Shown: piece by piece, positions 41,122 through 50,402 of the stretch
Layout: every line of letters begins with the position of its first letter
Position numbering within the stretch: position 1 is the stretch's first letter
Assembly: GCA_038087035.1 (NCBI GenBank)
Contig: CP051187.1
Location: forward strand, 3,043,001-3,107,000
Direction of reading: 5' to 3'
From: Gloeotrichia echinulata CP02
Lineage (GTDB): Bacteria; Cyanobacteriota; Cyanobacteriia; Cyanobacteriales; Nostocaceae
DNA: 64,000 bases
The notes under the pieces: generated by a model
What the model was told of the DNA's origin: nothing
Seen by the model: the letters and a program-made list of their open reading frames with translations, nothing else
Database searches by the model: none
Translations under genes and position numbers: made by a program

Positions 41122-43854
41122 ATGGCGATTGTTAACGGTAATAATAATAATAACAATCTTTCTGGTACTTCTAGTAATAATATCCTCATTGGTCTTGGTG
41201 GTAATGATACCCTCAATGGTGGTGATGGTATTGATATCCTGATTGGTGGCACAGATAATGATACCTACATTGTCGATAGCACGACTGATGTAATTATCGA
41301 ACTTCTAGGGGAAGGGACAGATACCATTCAATCGAGTGTCACCTTCAGCCTAGAGGCGATCGCCAACGTCGAAAACCTCACCCTGTCAGGAACAGCTGCG
41401 ATTAACGCTACAGGTAATGCAGGCAATAACGTTATCACAGGTAACACTGCTAACAACAATCTTAATGGTGGTGGTGGTGATGATACCCTCACCGGAAGTA
41501 ATGGTAACGATACCTTAAATGGAGACGTAGGGATTGATACGGCTGATTACAGCACTCTGGCGCAAAGTATTACCCTATTACCAACTGGAATTGTCAATAA
41601 AGCTGGCGGTACAGGCACAGACCAACTGATCAAGATTGAAAAAATCGTTGCCAATGCGGCTGTCACTAATAACACTATAGATGCTTCTGGTGTCAATGCA
41701 GACGTATCAATTAACGCCAACCTCTTGACTCAAAGTTTGACGGTGAATGGTACTCCTGTTCCTGTCGATCCGTTTACAGTCGTGAACTTTGACAATGTTA
41801 TAGGTACAAATGGAGATGACACCATTATTGGCGATGGACAAGACAACCTATTATTTGGTCAAGGTGGGAATGACACTCTTAATGGTGGCGCCGGTAATGA
41901 CTCTCTTAATGGTGGTGATGGGAATGATACCCTCAACGGTAGTAAATATCTCCTGACTAACATTGGCATTATTGAACTCAACGGAAATGATACCCTCGTC
42001 GGCGGAAATGGCGATGATACCTACATTGTCGATAGCACCACAAACATCATTACGGAAAATGCCAATCAAGGGACAGATACCATTGAATCTAGTGTCACCT
42101 TCAGCCTAGAGGCGATCGCCAACGTCGAAAACCTCACCCTGTCAGGAACAGATGCGATTAACGCTACAGGTAATGCAGACAATAACGTTATCACAGGTAA
42201 CACTGCTAACAACAATCTTAATGGTGGTGGTGGTGATGATACCCTCACCGGAAGTATTGGTAACGATACCTTAAATGGAGACGTAGGGATTGATACGGCT
42301 GATTACAGCACTCTGGCGCAAAGTATTACCCTATTACCAACTGGAATTGTCAATAAAGCTGGCGGTACAGGCACAGACCAACTGATCAAGATCGCAAAAA
42401 TCGTTGCCAATGCGGCTGTCACTAATAACACCATAGATGCTTCTAGTGTCAATGCAGACGTATCAATTAACGCCAACCTCTTGACTCAAAGTTTGACGGT
42501 GAATGGTACTCCTGTTCCTGTCGGTCCGTTTACAGTCGTGAACTTTGACAATGTTATAGGTACGAATGGAGATGACACCATTATTGGCGATGGACAAAAC
42601 AACCTATTATTTGGCCAGGGTGGGAATGACTCTCTTAATGGTGGCGCCGGGATTGATACCCTCATCGGCGGAAATGGCGATGATATCTACATTATCGATA
42701 GCACCGCTGATGTGATTACCGAATTTGCTAATCAGGGTACAGATACCATTGAATCGAGTGTCACCTTTAGCCTATCTGGTATTGCCAACGTCGAAAACCT
42801 CACCCTGACAGGAACAGCCGCGATTAACGGTACAGGTAATGCAGCTGATAACTTCATCACAGGTAACGCCAGTAATAATACCCTAAATGGTGGTGATGGT
42901 ATTGATACCCTCATCGGCGGAAATGGCGATGATATCTACATTGTCGATAGCACCACTGATGTGATTACCGAATTTGATAATCAGGGTACAGATACCATTC
43001 AATCGAGTGTCACCTTTAGCCTATCTGGTATTGCCAACGTCGAAAACCTCACCCTGACAGGAACAGCCGCGATTAACGGTACAGGTAACGCAGGCAATAA
43101 CGTGATCACAGGTAACGCCAATCATAATATCCTGATTGGTGGTGCTGGCAATGATATCCTGATTGGTGGTGCTGGTAATGATATCCTGATTGGTGGTGCT
43201 GATAATGATATCTACATTATCGATAGCACCGCTGATATGATTACCGAATTTGCTAATCGGGGTACAGATACCATTGAATCGAGTGTCACCTTCAGCCTAG
43301 ATACCCTATCTAACGTCGAAAACCTCACCCTGACAGGAACAGCAGCGATTAACGGTACAGGTAATGCAGATGATAACTTCATCACAGGTAACGCCAGTAA
43401 TAATACCCTCAATGGTGGTGCTGGCAATGATACCCTCAATGGTGGTGCTGGTAATGACATACTAACCGGGGGAATAGGAAAAGATAGTCTGACCGGAGGG
43501 GTAGGAGTGGATCGTTTTGACTACCGCAACTTAGCTGATTCCCTCTTCAGTAACTTTGATGTGATTACCGACTTCAATGCTGCTGAGGATAGATTCGTCG
43601 TTTCCACCGCACGAGCCGGATCTTTATTCAGTGCAGGATCTGTTGCAACATTTAATACGACTGGAATTGCAGCTAAATTAACCTCTACTACTTTTCGCAC
43701 CAACTTTGCTGCTCGATTCACCTTTGGTACCCGTACCTTTGTCGCTATTAATGATGATATAGCAGGGTTTAATCCCAATACCGATGCCATCATTGAAGTC
43801 ACAGGATTAAGCGGAACCCTTGGGATAAATAATTTTACCACTGCGTTGGCCTAG
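41122..43854 (+). CDS. RTX-type calcium-binding repeat protein
   Basis: 910 residues from the ATG at 41122, with the same AAGGAG leader as the preceding gene. It is built of RTX nonapeptides (GGAGNDTLNGG, GGNGDD(T/I)YI(V/I)DST) alternating with NVENLTLTGTAAIN modules. A ~200-residue block (YIVDSTTDVI ... NLLFGQGGND) occurs once in the upstream paralogue and twice here (about 41260-41880 and 42010-42640). The C-terminus differs from the paralogue: DRFDYRNLADSLFSNFDVIT then FTFGTRTFVAINDDIAGFNP, a domain common at the ends of cyanobacterial RTX proteins. There is no N-terminal signal, so type I secretion is likely. The function is probably extracellular: adhesion, sheath or calcium binding. No protease or lipase motif is present. 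Confidence 0.85.
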   Translation: MAIVNGNNNNNNLSGTSSNNILIGLGGNDTLNGGDGIDILIGGTDNDTYIVDSTTDVIIELLGEGTDTIQSSVTFSLEAIANVENLTLSGTAAINATGNAGNNVITGNTANNNLNGGGGDDTLTGSNGNDTLNGDVGIDTADYSTLAQSITLLPTGIVNKAGGTGTDQLIKIEKIVANAAVTNNTIDASGVNADVSINANLLTQSLTVNGTPVPVDPFTVVNFDNVIGTNGDDTIIGDGQDNLLFGQGGNDTLNGGAGNDSLNGGDGNDTLNGSKYLLTNIGIIELNGNDTLVGGNGDDTYIVDSTTNIITENANQGTDTIESSVTFSLEAIANVENLTLSGTDAINATGNADNNVITGNTANNNLNGGGGDDTLTGSIGNDTLNGDVGIDTADYSTLAQSITLLPTGIVNKAGGTGTDQLIKIAKIVANAAVTNNTIDASSVNADVSINANLLTQSLTVNGTPVPVGPFTVVNFDNVIGTNGDDTIIGDGQNNLLFGQGGNDSLNGGAGIDTLIGGNGDDIYIIDSTADVITEFANQGTDTIESSVTFSLSGIANVENLTLTGTAAINGTGNAADNFITGNASNNTLNGGDGIDTLIGGNGDDIYIVDSTTDVITEFDNQGTDTIQSSVTFSLSGIANVENLTLTGTAAINGTGNAGNNVITGNANHNILIGGAGNDILIGGAGNDILIGGADNDIYIIDSTADMITEFANRGTDTIESSVTFSLDTLSNVENLTLTGTAAINGTGNADDNFITGNASNNTLNGGAGNDTLNGGAGNDILTGGIGKDSLTGGVGVDRFDYRNLADSLFSNFDVITDFNAAEDRFVVSTARAGSLFSAGSVATFNTTGIAAKLTSTTFRTNFAARFTFGTRTFVAINDDIAGFNPNTDAIIEVTGLSGTLGINNFTTALA

Positions 43855-43892
43855 CCTGCGTCCGTTTAGTTGTAGGGTGGGCATTGCCCACC

Positions 43893-44177
43893 TTATAAAT
43901 AGCTGAATGGTGGTAAATAATCCACATCTAAAATTTGCTCAATGGTGTAGGGACAATTTGGGGGAAAACAATTTAACCCACTTTTGTTTTTTGCTTGTCG
44001 TACCGCATCAATGTAGACGGACTCAAACACCGTGAGAAAATAGTTATACAGGTTTTTAGATTTGGTTAATTTCCTCAGTTCCACCCGGAAATTATCGATT
44101 TTTACTTCCCAATGGTTTTGAAAATCAGGAAGAGTCCAATTTTGATACAATAAAAGAATATAGCTACCAAGTAACAC
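43893..44177 (-). pseudogene. N-terminally truncated DUF29 protein gene
   Basis: 94 codons from a GTG, with a TAG five codons upstream. The segment LLYQNWTLPDFQNHWEVKID and NFRVELRKLTKSKNLYNYFL and the end TIEQILDVDYLPPF correspond to the C-terminal two-thirds of DUF29 proteins (usually ~140-150 residues). The N-terminal DFYxWxQ region is missing. The broken 5' side lies ~30 bp from a GGGGCGCAAGG repeat at 44210. DUF29 proteins are small and of unknown function, common in cyanobacteria. The 3' end is duplicated at 40531-40582. Confidence 0.7.
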
Positions 44178-44209
44178 CCATTGTATCGACTATGTGAGGA
44201 CGACAGGGA

Positions 44210-44277
44210 GTAGGGGCGCAAGGCCTTGCGCCCCGGAAGATCATCGTTAGACGCCAAAAACCCTGATTTTCCCGTGC
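44210..44277. repeat. 68-bp dispersed repeat with GGGGCGCAAGG palindrome
   Basis: Closely matches 16056-16120, including CGGAAGATCATCG, GACGCCAAAAACCCTGATTT and a GCTATG end. The palindrome is its left part. Confidence 0.85.
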
Positions 44278-44349
44278 TATGAGCGGTTAAATTGCAAATG
44301 TCTAAATATATTTGACTATCTGATTTGGCACCATATATAATATGTGATT

Positions 44350-44556
44350 ATGGATAGCAAAGAATTAGCTCAATACCTCGAAGCAACCAATAGCATCGCC
44401 AAACCTTGGCTATTGGTGCAATTGCGCCTGAAAAAACTACAAGAGCGTCGCGCCACGATTTCCGAAGATGTATATGTTGAGGAATTGGAAGATCTTTTCC
44501 AAGACTTGATGAATTTAGGGGAATGGTGGCGTGGTATCGAAGATGAGGCATTTTAA
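44350..44556 (+). CDS. Small conserved protein of unknown function
   Basis: 68 residues from the ATG at 44350; a GTG two codons earlier is also possible. It is acidic and helical: DSKELAQYLEATNSIAKPWL, a basic LRLKKLQERRATIS segment, then DVYVEELEDLFQDLMNLGEW. The heptad-like spacing of Leu suggests a helical hairpin. I do not recognise a family; no catalytic residues. It lies 90 bp upstream of purM on the same strand and could share its transcript. The gap between them has AGGAGT-type degenerate repeats. Confidence 0.6.
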   Translation: MDSKELAQYLEATNSIAKPWLLVQLRLKKLQERRATISEDVYVEELEDLFQDLMNLGEWWRGIEDEAF

Positions 44557-44645
44557 AGTTAGGAGTCAAGAGTAAGGAGTTATGAGTTGTCCTCAAATTT
44601 CAGCCCTAACTCTGAGTGAGATATTGTTAGCGGTGTAGTCAAGAC

Positions 44646-45674
44646 ATGGATTATCGGGATGCAGGGGTTGATGTTGAGGCTGGTAGAGCTTTTGTGGATC
44701 AAATTCGCAATGCTGTTCACAGCACCTTTAGACCGGAAGTAATTGGTGGACTGGGTGGCTTTGGTGGTTGTTTTCAACTACCAGGGGGTTTTAAAGAGCC
44801 AGTTTTGGTTTCCGGGACAGATGGTGTGGGGACAAAGCTGAAAATCGCCCACATTCTTAATCGTCATGACACCGTTGGGATCGATTTGGTGGCGATGTGC
44901 GTTAATGATGTGTTGACATCTGGCGCCGAACCACTGTTTTTTTTAGATTATGTGGCTACAGGTAAGCTAGACAAAGAGCAATTGACTCAGGTGGTTGTAG
45001 GTATAGCTGATGGGTGTAAACTGGCGGGTTGTGCCTTATTAGGTGGAGAAACCGCAGAAATGCCTGGTTTCTACCAAGTGGGTGAGTATGACTTGGCTGG
45101 GTTTTGTGTGGGAATTGTGGAAAAAAGCCAGATGCTGGATGGTAAACAAGTACAAGTGGGGGATATAGCGATCGCACTCCCTAGCACTGGTGTACACAGT
45201 AATGGCTTGAGTTTAGTCCGCAAGATTGTTAGCGATGGCGGATTTGCTTGGAGTGATACCCCACAATTGTTAGGTGGTGAAACTCTGGGCGATGCTTTCT
45301 TGAAGCCTACTCAAATATACGTCAAACCTGTTCTGGCTGCGCGTCTTGCAGGTTTGGATATTCACGGTATGGCGCATATCACCGGTGGTGGATTACCAGA
45401 AAATTTACCCAGATGTCTTGGTCAGGGTCAAGGAATTAAAATTGACCCCAGTAGTTGGACTCTCCCCCCAATATTTCAGTGGCTAGCTGCAGCAGGTGCA
45501 GTGAGTTGGGAAGCTATGTATAACACCTTTAATATGGGGATCGGATTTGTACTGCTGGTACCACCTTATCAGGTACTAGAGACAATTACTTACTTTCAGT
45601 CCCAAGATATTTCTGCTTTTGCGATTGGTGAGGTAGTTACTGGCGATGGCTCCTTAGTAGGATTACTTAAGTAA
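44646..45674 (+). CDS. purM: Phosphoribosylformylglycinamidine cyclo-ligase (AIR synthetase)
   Basis: 342 residues, full length. It catalyses ATP-dependent ring closure of FGAM to AIR, step five of purine synthesis. Recognised segments: MDYRDAGVDVEAGRAFVDQI, VLVSGTDGVGTKLKIA, MCVNDVLTSGAEPLFFLDY, GCALLGGETAEMPGFY, PSTGVHSNGLSLVR and HITGGGLPENLPR. The ATG at 44646 is preceded by GCGGTGTAGTCAAGAC without a clear ribosome-binding site, but the MDYRDAGVD start is diagnostic. No other pur genes are close, as usual in cyanobacteria. A strong hairpin (45937-45975) lies 260 bp downstream. Confidence 0.97.
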   Translation: MDYRDAGVDVEAGRAFVDQIRNAVHSTFRPEVIGGLGGFGGCFQLPGGFKEPVLVSGTDGVGTKLKIAHILNRHDTVGIDLVAMCVNDVLTSGAEPLFFLDYVATGKLDKEQLTQVVVGIADGCKLAGCALLGGETAEMPGFYQVGEYDLAGFCVGIVEKSQMLDGKQVQVGDIAIALPSTGVHSNGLSLVRKIVSDGGFAWSDTPQLLGGETLGDAFLKPTQIYVKPVLAARLAGLDIHGMAHITGGGLPENLPRCLGQGQGIKIDPSSWTLPPIFQWLAAAGAVSWEAMYNTFNMGIGFVLLVPPYQVLETITYFQSQDISAFAIGEVVTGDGSLVGLLK

Positions 45675-45936
45675 ACGTGTCTTTTTCTACTATTATCTGA
45701 AATTGTCAAGAGAAATATCTCGCTATTAAAGCTGGTTTTTACCAGTTATTTGCCACAAACCTTATCACTGTGTTACATGAAGATTTCAGCAATATTTTTT
45801 ACTTATTTTTATAGGGTCAATTGAAAATACTCATGTCCGTAAGCGTTGAGATTTGCTAACGTAGTCTTAACATATTGAAAAATTTGCTGATGAAATCCAG
45901 ACAATAGACGAATTGCATAAATCAAAACTAAAGAAC

Positions 45937-45975
45937 CCCATCCCACCTTTGACTTACATCCAAGGTGGGATGGGG
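45937..45975. repeat. Perfect 14-bp-arm hairpin CCCCATCCCACCTT
   Basis: CCCCATCCCACCTT (45937-45950) and AAGGTGGGATGGGG (45962-45975) form a strong hairpin between purM and the PHP gene. It resembles the hairpin by gun4 (TAAGAACCCCATCC). It could stop transcription, but there is no T-run. The rest of 45675-46121 shows nothing I can identify. Confidence 0.6.
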
Positions 45976-46121
45976 GTCTGGGTCTACCCTCTAGGGATAG
46001 AGAACTTTTGCAAGGGGTCTGATAGCTACCAACACTACTGGACAGTGCTGGTAATTTTTCATCTGGAAATGTAGCTTGCTGTTGTGTGTTTAGAATAATA
46101 TCTTTTTGAGTAGAGGGGGTT

Positions 46122-46808
46122 ATGGTTGTAAATTTTGTTCGCACTTCGCCTTCTATGGAAAATTTGAAGCAAGTATTCCAGAGTATTCATGCAGAAAGTT
46201 GTCCCAGATTATTCAACTTTCATATGCACACTGTTTACTCAGATGGAAAATTGCAGCCAAATTTGCTGATGGAACAGGCGATCGCAATTGGGTTACAAGG
46301 GCTAGCTATTACTGACCATCATAGTATTGCTGGCTATCAATTGGCGCAGGCTTGGTTAGAAGACTGGAAGTGGAGTCATCCTGGTATAAATGCGCCCCAT
46401 CTGTGGACTGGTGTCGAAATTAATGCCAATTTGTTAAATGTCGAAGTTCACATTTTGGCTTACGCTTTCGATGTCGAACACCCCAGCATCAAATCCTATT
46501 TGCAACGAAAAATTGCTATAGGTAAAGAATATCAAGCAAATAACGTCATTGCTGCTATTCATGAAGCCGGGGGATTGGCTGTACTAGCCCATCCAGCGCG
46601 TTATAAGCGATCGCTTTTTGACCTAATTCCCGCAGCTGCGGATCATGGGATTGATGGTGTTGAAAGTTTCTACGCTTACAATAACCCCAATCCTTGGAAG
46701 CCAAGCAATGTGGAATCACAACAGGTACAGCAGTTAGCTAATGAATTTAATCTGTTCAATACCTGTGGTACTGATACCCACGGTTTAAGCCTGCTGCAGC
46801 GGTTGTAA
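46122..46808 (+). CDS. PHP-domain metal-dependent phosphoesterase
   Basis: 228 residues. The four PHP metal-binding motifs are present: FHMHTVYSDG (motif 1), LAITDHHS (motif 2), the central E-x-H region TGVEINANLLNVEVHILAY, AVLAHPARY (motif 3) and CGTDTHG (motif 4). The family includes the 5'-3' exonuclease/3',5'-nucleotide bisphosphatase RnmA-type enzymes (YciV/TrpH) and histidinol-phosphatase relatives; the short length and motif order favour the former. It is cytoplasmic. An ATG at 46155 (MENLKQVFQ) could be the true start. The gene is isolated. Confidence 0.88.
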   Translation: MVVNFVRTSPSMENLKQVFQSIHAESCPRLFNFHMHTVYSDGKLQPNLLMEQAIAIGLQGLAITDHHSIAGYQLAQAWLEDWKWSHPGINAPHLWTGVEINANLLNVEVHILAYAFDVEHPSIKSYLQRKIAIGKEYQANNVIAAIHEAGGLAVLAHPARYKRSLFDLIPAAADHGIDGVESFYAYNNPNPWKPSNVESQQVQQLANEFNLFNTCGTDTHGLSLLQRL

Positions 46809-46841
46809 AGATGGTCTTAGGTGTTGTTCATCACTGGGTTT

Positions 46842-46865
46842 GTAGTAGCGCTAAAGCGCCACTAC
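46842..46865. repeat. GTAGTAGCGCT palindrome
   Basis: GTAGTAGCGCT and AGCGCCACTAC form an imperfect palindrome, related to the ends of the 37669-37750 MITE, between the 3' ends of two convergent genes; it may serve as a two-way terminator. Confidence 0.6.
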
Positions 46866-46906
46866 GAGCCATAGCGACAATTATTTATTGTCTTGTATTG
46901 TCTATT

Positions 46907-48763
46907 TTACAATCCTAGGGTGCGACCAGGAAACCCTGCTGTGTCAAAGTAGCGAGTTTTTCCTACCGTTTGATACTTGAGGATCGTCTTCAAACCATTG
47001 GTTGCTGCTTGAGATTCTAGGGTTTGAGACTGAGATTTCACCTTGTTAGGGCCGTTACGCAAGGCTTCATTCAACACCCTTCCCACCAGCTTACCTTGAG
47101 CGGGTAGTTTTAAATTCAGCACCTTTGCTAGAGTAGGTGCAACATCTGCATTACCCGCCGGTGCTTGATCTTGATACTTTTGTTTAAAGTCAAGCCCAAG
47201 GGCTGCCATAGTATTGTAAGTATCAGCACGACTGAAGCTGCCATGCATTCCCTGACCTTGCTGTAAGGTAGTATCGGCTATATCTACCCCACAGGCGGTA
47301 GGATTGCCACAACCTGTATCAAATGAGCGAAAGTTTACCACAATTGAGGGTATGGGAGTCGTGGCTGTTCCTCTGAGTTTGATGGCACTCAAAGGCAATG
47401 TACCGGGAATTTTGCCAAAGCCATCATCTACAAATATACCACTGACATAATCTTGTTTCAAGAGCGAATCAACAATTTTTTTGGCATTAGCTTTATTGTT
47501 AGCGTCATTCAATAAATAAAGCAAATCAGAACCGCCATTACCTGCAATAATTAACTCAAGATTTTTGGAGTCTTTAGCTAGGATACTACTCTTAGAAAAC
47601 TGCCCCTGAGTGGGATTGATAGGGGCATTTTGATTATCAGGGTCAAATAAAGATAATTGCAAATCATGTGCTAAATCTATCGCCACAAAACCAGGGGGTA
47701 AAAAACCTGTGGGAACTTCTGAATAAGCAAGAGATGCTGCATAACTAGTTTTACTTTCCTTGCTAATTGTCGAAAAGCCGTGGTCAGCAGTGACAAATAT
47801 ATTTGTAGTGGCTGCTAAACCCAAATCTTTGAGTGCGGTGCGAATTTGGCTGAGATTTTTATCAACATTTTGTAGCGCTGCTTGGACAGTCGGACCATTG
47901 ATTCCGGGAGTGAGTCGGTTGAGGCTATCACCATGATTGTGCTGTGTACCATCAGGGTCACGAGACCAATAAACTAACACAAAGGGTTTTTGACGTTGCT
48001 GGAATAAAGGTAAAATTGCCTTAGTTGTGACATCAGCAAAATATTGCTGCTGGGTTATATTCGCACTTTTTGTACCTGGAGTCTTACTATCACCAGATTT
48101 GCCATTATCTCCCCGCGCTGGAGTAGCTAAAGCCAGGGAATTTTTGGTGAGTAAATCCGTAATTTCTGGACTTAGAGGAATTCCCGTAGGCGTACCAGTA
48201 TCATCATCAAAAATAATCGTGGGTGCGCCGTTTTGTTGAGTTACATCTTGGATGAAAACAGGGCCAACTTTTCCTATCGCCGCCGTGCTAAAACCGGCTT
48301 TTTTAGCAATTGATAGTAGGCTTTCTTCGTTGAGAAAATTGCTATTAAACTGCTGGTTAACTTCCTTAAGAACAGCATTATTTTCCAGGAAAGGCACTAA
48401 ACTATTTTTGGCACTTTTAACCGGAGCCTGAACTTTGATAGTATTGCTAAAGTCACCCGTATCACCCAGATAATGACCAGTAGCGATCGCCGAAGCATTA
48501 GCTGTTGTGAATGTCGGAAACAGAGAGTGACTATTGGTAAAGGTGACTCCTTGTTGGCGAATCTCGTACAACGTCGGCGTATCTTTAGCATTAATCGCAC
48601 TGGGACGCAAGCCATCCGCAACAAAAATGACTGCATTATGTTGTAATGTTTGCCCAGTGCGTTGGACACCAAAAGCCTGATATGCTATCACAACTGCGAT
48701 CGCACAAATGCTCAAAATTATCCAACGGCGACTGTGTGTAAAATCCCGCATAATATCTCGCAT
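46907..48763 (-). CDS. Alkaline-phosphatase-superfamily phosphodiesterase, membrane-anchored
   Basis: 618 residues. An N-terminal membrane anchor or signal (about 13-33, WIILSICAIAVVIAYQAFG) is followed by a type I phosphodiesterase/nucleotide pyrophosphatase fold: AVIFVADGLRPS (first metal Asp), the nucleophile region LFPTFTTANASAIATGHY (Thr), and later metal ligands YWSRDPDGTQHNHGDS and VTADHGFSTI. A late GMHGSFSRADTYNTMAALG segment supplies the last His. It probably hydrolyses phosphodiesters or phosphonates in the periplasm. The ATG at 48763 (MRDIMRDF) or 48751 may be used. The divergent space to the next gene (48764-48917) is mostly heptamer repeats, so promoter placement is odd. No Pho box was recognised. 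Confidence 0.88.
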   Translation of the reverse strand: MRDIMRDFTHSRRWIILSICAIAVVIAYQAFGVQRTGQTLQHNAVIFVADGLRPSAINAKDTPTLYEIRQQGVTFTNSHSLFPTFTTANASAIATGHYLGDTGDFSNTIKVQAPVKSAKNSLVPFLENNAVLKEVNQQFNSNFLNEESLLSIAKKAGFSTAAIGKVGPVFIQDVTQQNGAPTIIFDDDTGTPTGIPLSPEITDLLTKNSLALATPARGDNGKSGDSKTPGTKSANITQQQYFADVTTKAILPLFQQRQKPFVLVYWSRDPDGTQHNHGDSLNRLTPGINGPTVQAALQNVDKNLSQIRTALKDLGLAATTNIFVTADHGFSTISKESKTSYAASLAYSEVPTGFLPPGFVAIDLAHDLQLSLFDPDNQNAPINPTQGQFSKSSILAKDSKNLELIIAGNGGSDLLYLLNDANNKANAKKIVDSLLKQDYVSGIFVDDGFGKIPGTLPLSAIKLRGTATTPIPSIVVNFRSFDTGCGNPTACGVDIADTTLQQGQGMHGSFSRADTYNTMAALGLDFKQKYQDQAPAGNADVAPTLAKVLNLKLPAQGKLVGRVLNEALRNGPNKVKSQSQTLESQAATNGLKTILKYQTVGKTRYFDTAGFPGRTLGL

Positions 48764-48818
48764 GATTAGGACACCAAGATTTTATAACTAACTTGCGGAA
48801 TTTTACTACGCTGCGCGT

Positions 48819-48915
48819 GTCATTTGTCATTTGTCATTTGTCATTTGTCATTTGTCATTTGTCATTTGTCCCCTAATCCCTAATCCCTAATCCCTAATCC
48901 CTAATCCCTAATCAC
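48819..48915. repeat. ATTTGTC heptamers followed by CCCTAAT heptamers in a divergent promoter region
   Basis: Seven ATTTGTC units, then about six CCCTAAT units ending 2 bp before an ATG. The same order as in the long arrays (ATTTGTC then the C-rich heptamer). Confidence 0.92.
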
Positions 48916-48917
48916 TC

Positions 48918-49166
48918 ATGTCTGAACAAAAACCTCTCAATCCTTGGAACTACAAACCCTGGTGGTGTCAACCCTGGTCTATACTGCTGACAGGTTTAAC
49001 GCTAATTACTGGTAGCTGGTTACTATTTAAAACTATCTGGCTAACAGTTCTCGTCTCTCTACCTGTATTAACCTGGATGGGTTTTTTCTTGTTAATTTGG
49101 CCGCAACTGATGATTCGCAGTGGGGTTTTGGAGTCCTATGAAACGGACTTGTTAAACAACGATTAA
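48918..49166 (+). CDS. Small two-span membrane protein (DUF6737-like)
   Basis: 82 residues with a Trp-rich N-terminus (NPWNYKPWWCQPWSI) and two membrane segments (about 21-38 and 42-62, with LVSLPVLTWMGFFLLIWPQL). The short charged C-terminus ends ESYETDLLNND. It matches my recollection of the DUF6737 family of cyanobacteria and plastids, whose function is not assigned. The ATG is 2 bp from the last CCCTAAT heptamer, so no native ribosome-binding site is seen. The SDR gene is convergent on the 3' side with only 24 bp between stops. Confidence 0.72.
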   Translation: MSEQKPLNPWNYKPWWCQPWSILLTGLTLITGSWLLFKTIWLTVLVSLPVLTWMGFFLLIWPQLMIRSGVLESYETDLLNND

Positions 49167-49190
49167 TTTACCCAATCCCCCGTTAAGAGC

Positions 49191-49994
49191 CTATTTAACT
49201 TCCTGCATATTTTTCACAATTTTTGTCACCAAATCTCTAGGCGTAAATCTCACAATTTCTGCCAAGAATCTATTTTTTAGCCCAGGAATAATCACAGTTT
49301 TGCCTTCCATTAAAGCGCGATAGCCAATTTTAGCTACTGTTTGTGCATCCATCATCTTATTACCTGCGACCTGCTTAGTACCTGCGGCGCCTGTTCTTTG
49401 ATGAAAAGCAGATTCTGTAGGTCCTGGACAAAGAACTGTGACGGTGACACCCGTACCTTCTAATTCACTAGCAAGTGCTTGTGAAAACGAAACAATATAG
49501 GCTTTAGTTGCAAAATAAACTGCCATAAAAGGGCCAGGTTGAAAAGCAGCAGCGGAGGAAACATTTAATATTTTGCCCTCCCCTTGCTTAACCATATCCT
49601 TGAGAAATAACTTAGTTAAATGGGTGAGACATACCAAATTTACCTGCACCATGTCTAGTTCAGTATTCAGATTAGTTTCATGAAATAATCCATGAATTCC
49701 AAATCCAGCATTATTTACAAGCACATCAATTTTGATATTTTCTTTTTGTAACTCGATGAAAATTTCTTCTGGAGATGTGGGTATAGATAAATCTTTAACA
49801 ATGGTTTTGACAAAAATGCCAAACTGATGTTGAAATTTATCTGCAATTTCCGTAAGTTTTTCTCCCATTCTGTCTACTAAGACAAGATGATAATCATTCT
49901 GGGCAAAAATGCAAGCTAATTGGTAGCCAATACCACTTGCAGCCCCAGTAATAAGAGCAGTTTGTTTGCTCAGACTTTGGTGTTTTGTATTCAT
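49191..49994 (-). CDS. Short-chain dehydrogenase/reductase
   Basis: 267 residues, a classical SDR: NAD(P)-binding TGAASGIG, acidic/basic strand 2 end LVDRMGEK, NNAG motif VLVNNAGFGIHG, and the catalytic Ser-Tyr-Lys set (NVSSAAAF ... YFATKAY). The C-terminal part (GYRALMEGKTVIIPGLKNRF) resembles the DltE/YqjQ-like SDRs that act on short-chain or acyl substrates. Substrate not predictable. It is cytoplasmic. The ATG at 49994 is preceded by AATTTTGACAC without a clear ribosome-binding site. It is not co-directional with any near gene except bchH (400 bp away), so it is probably independent. Confidence 0.9.
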   Translation of the reverse strand: MNTKHQSLSKQTALITGAASGIGYQLACIFAQNDYHLVLVDRMGEKLTEIADKFQHQFGIFVKTIVKDLSIPTSPEEIFIELQKENIKIDVLVNNAGFGIHGLFHETNLNTELDMVQVNLVCLTHLTKLFLKDMVKQGEGKILNVSSAAAFQPGPFMAVYFATKAYIVSFSQALASELEGTGVTVTVLCPGPTESAFHQRTGAAGTKQVAGNKMMDAQTVAKIGYRALMEGKTVIIPGLKNRFLAEIVRFTPRDLVTKIVKNMQEVK

Positions 49995-50402
49995 GTGTCA
50001 AAATTACTCAATTCAAATTGATGAAGCTGTTCTGAATTTATAGAGTCAGACAATTTTGGTTTGAGAATTTAGATTCACTCCATTGCTGATAGCTTGAAGC
50101 CTTTTTTTGATACATGTAGCGGAGCAAACATAAATTTTAGATTGATGTAGTGTACGAATTGGGTGTTGCCAAATAGCAGGATAAACTATAACAAAATGGG
50201 TGAATCTATGTTACGATTCTACACTTCCAATCAGCAACGCCAGTAGTTAAGCCAGTGTAGCTCGACTATAGTTCAATAGCAGATAAAATTGTTGTATCTA
50301 TAACAACAAACTATAACTTTAATAAAGTTATAGTTTGCGAATAAACCAAGGGTAGATACCAGTATATGAGTATATTAAGACATGAGAAGATATAGAATAC
50401 AA
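49995..50402. other. Intergenic region with a perfect 13-bp-arm palindrome
   Basis: AAACTATAACTTT-AAT-AAAGTTATAGTTT at 50308-50336 lies 67 bp after the bchH stop on the minus strand. It is a good hairpin but has no T-run, so it could be an operator for the SDR gene or a terminator of bchH. The remaining ~300 bp shows no gene. Confidence 0.45.

Noticed and set aside
38280..43854. Haemolysin or cytotoxin function for the RTX proteins
   Set aside because: Only calcium-binding repeats and FG-GAP-like units are seen; no pore-forming, protease, lipase or acylation-site region.
45809..46144. Minus-strand 111-codon ORF between purM and the PHP gene
   Set aside because: It runs through a perfect hairpin (45937-45975), overlaps the PHP start, and shows no protein-like conservation.
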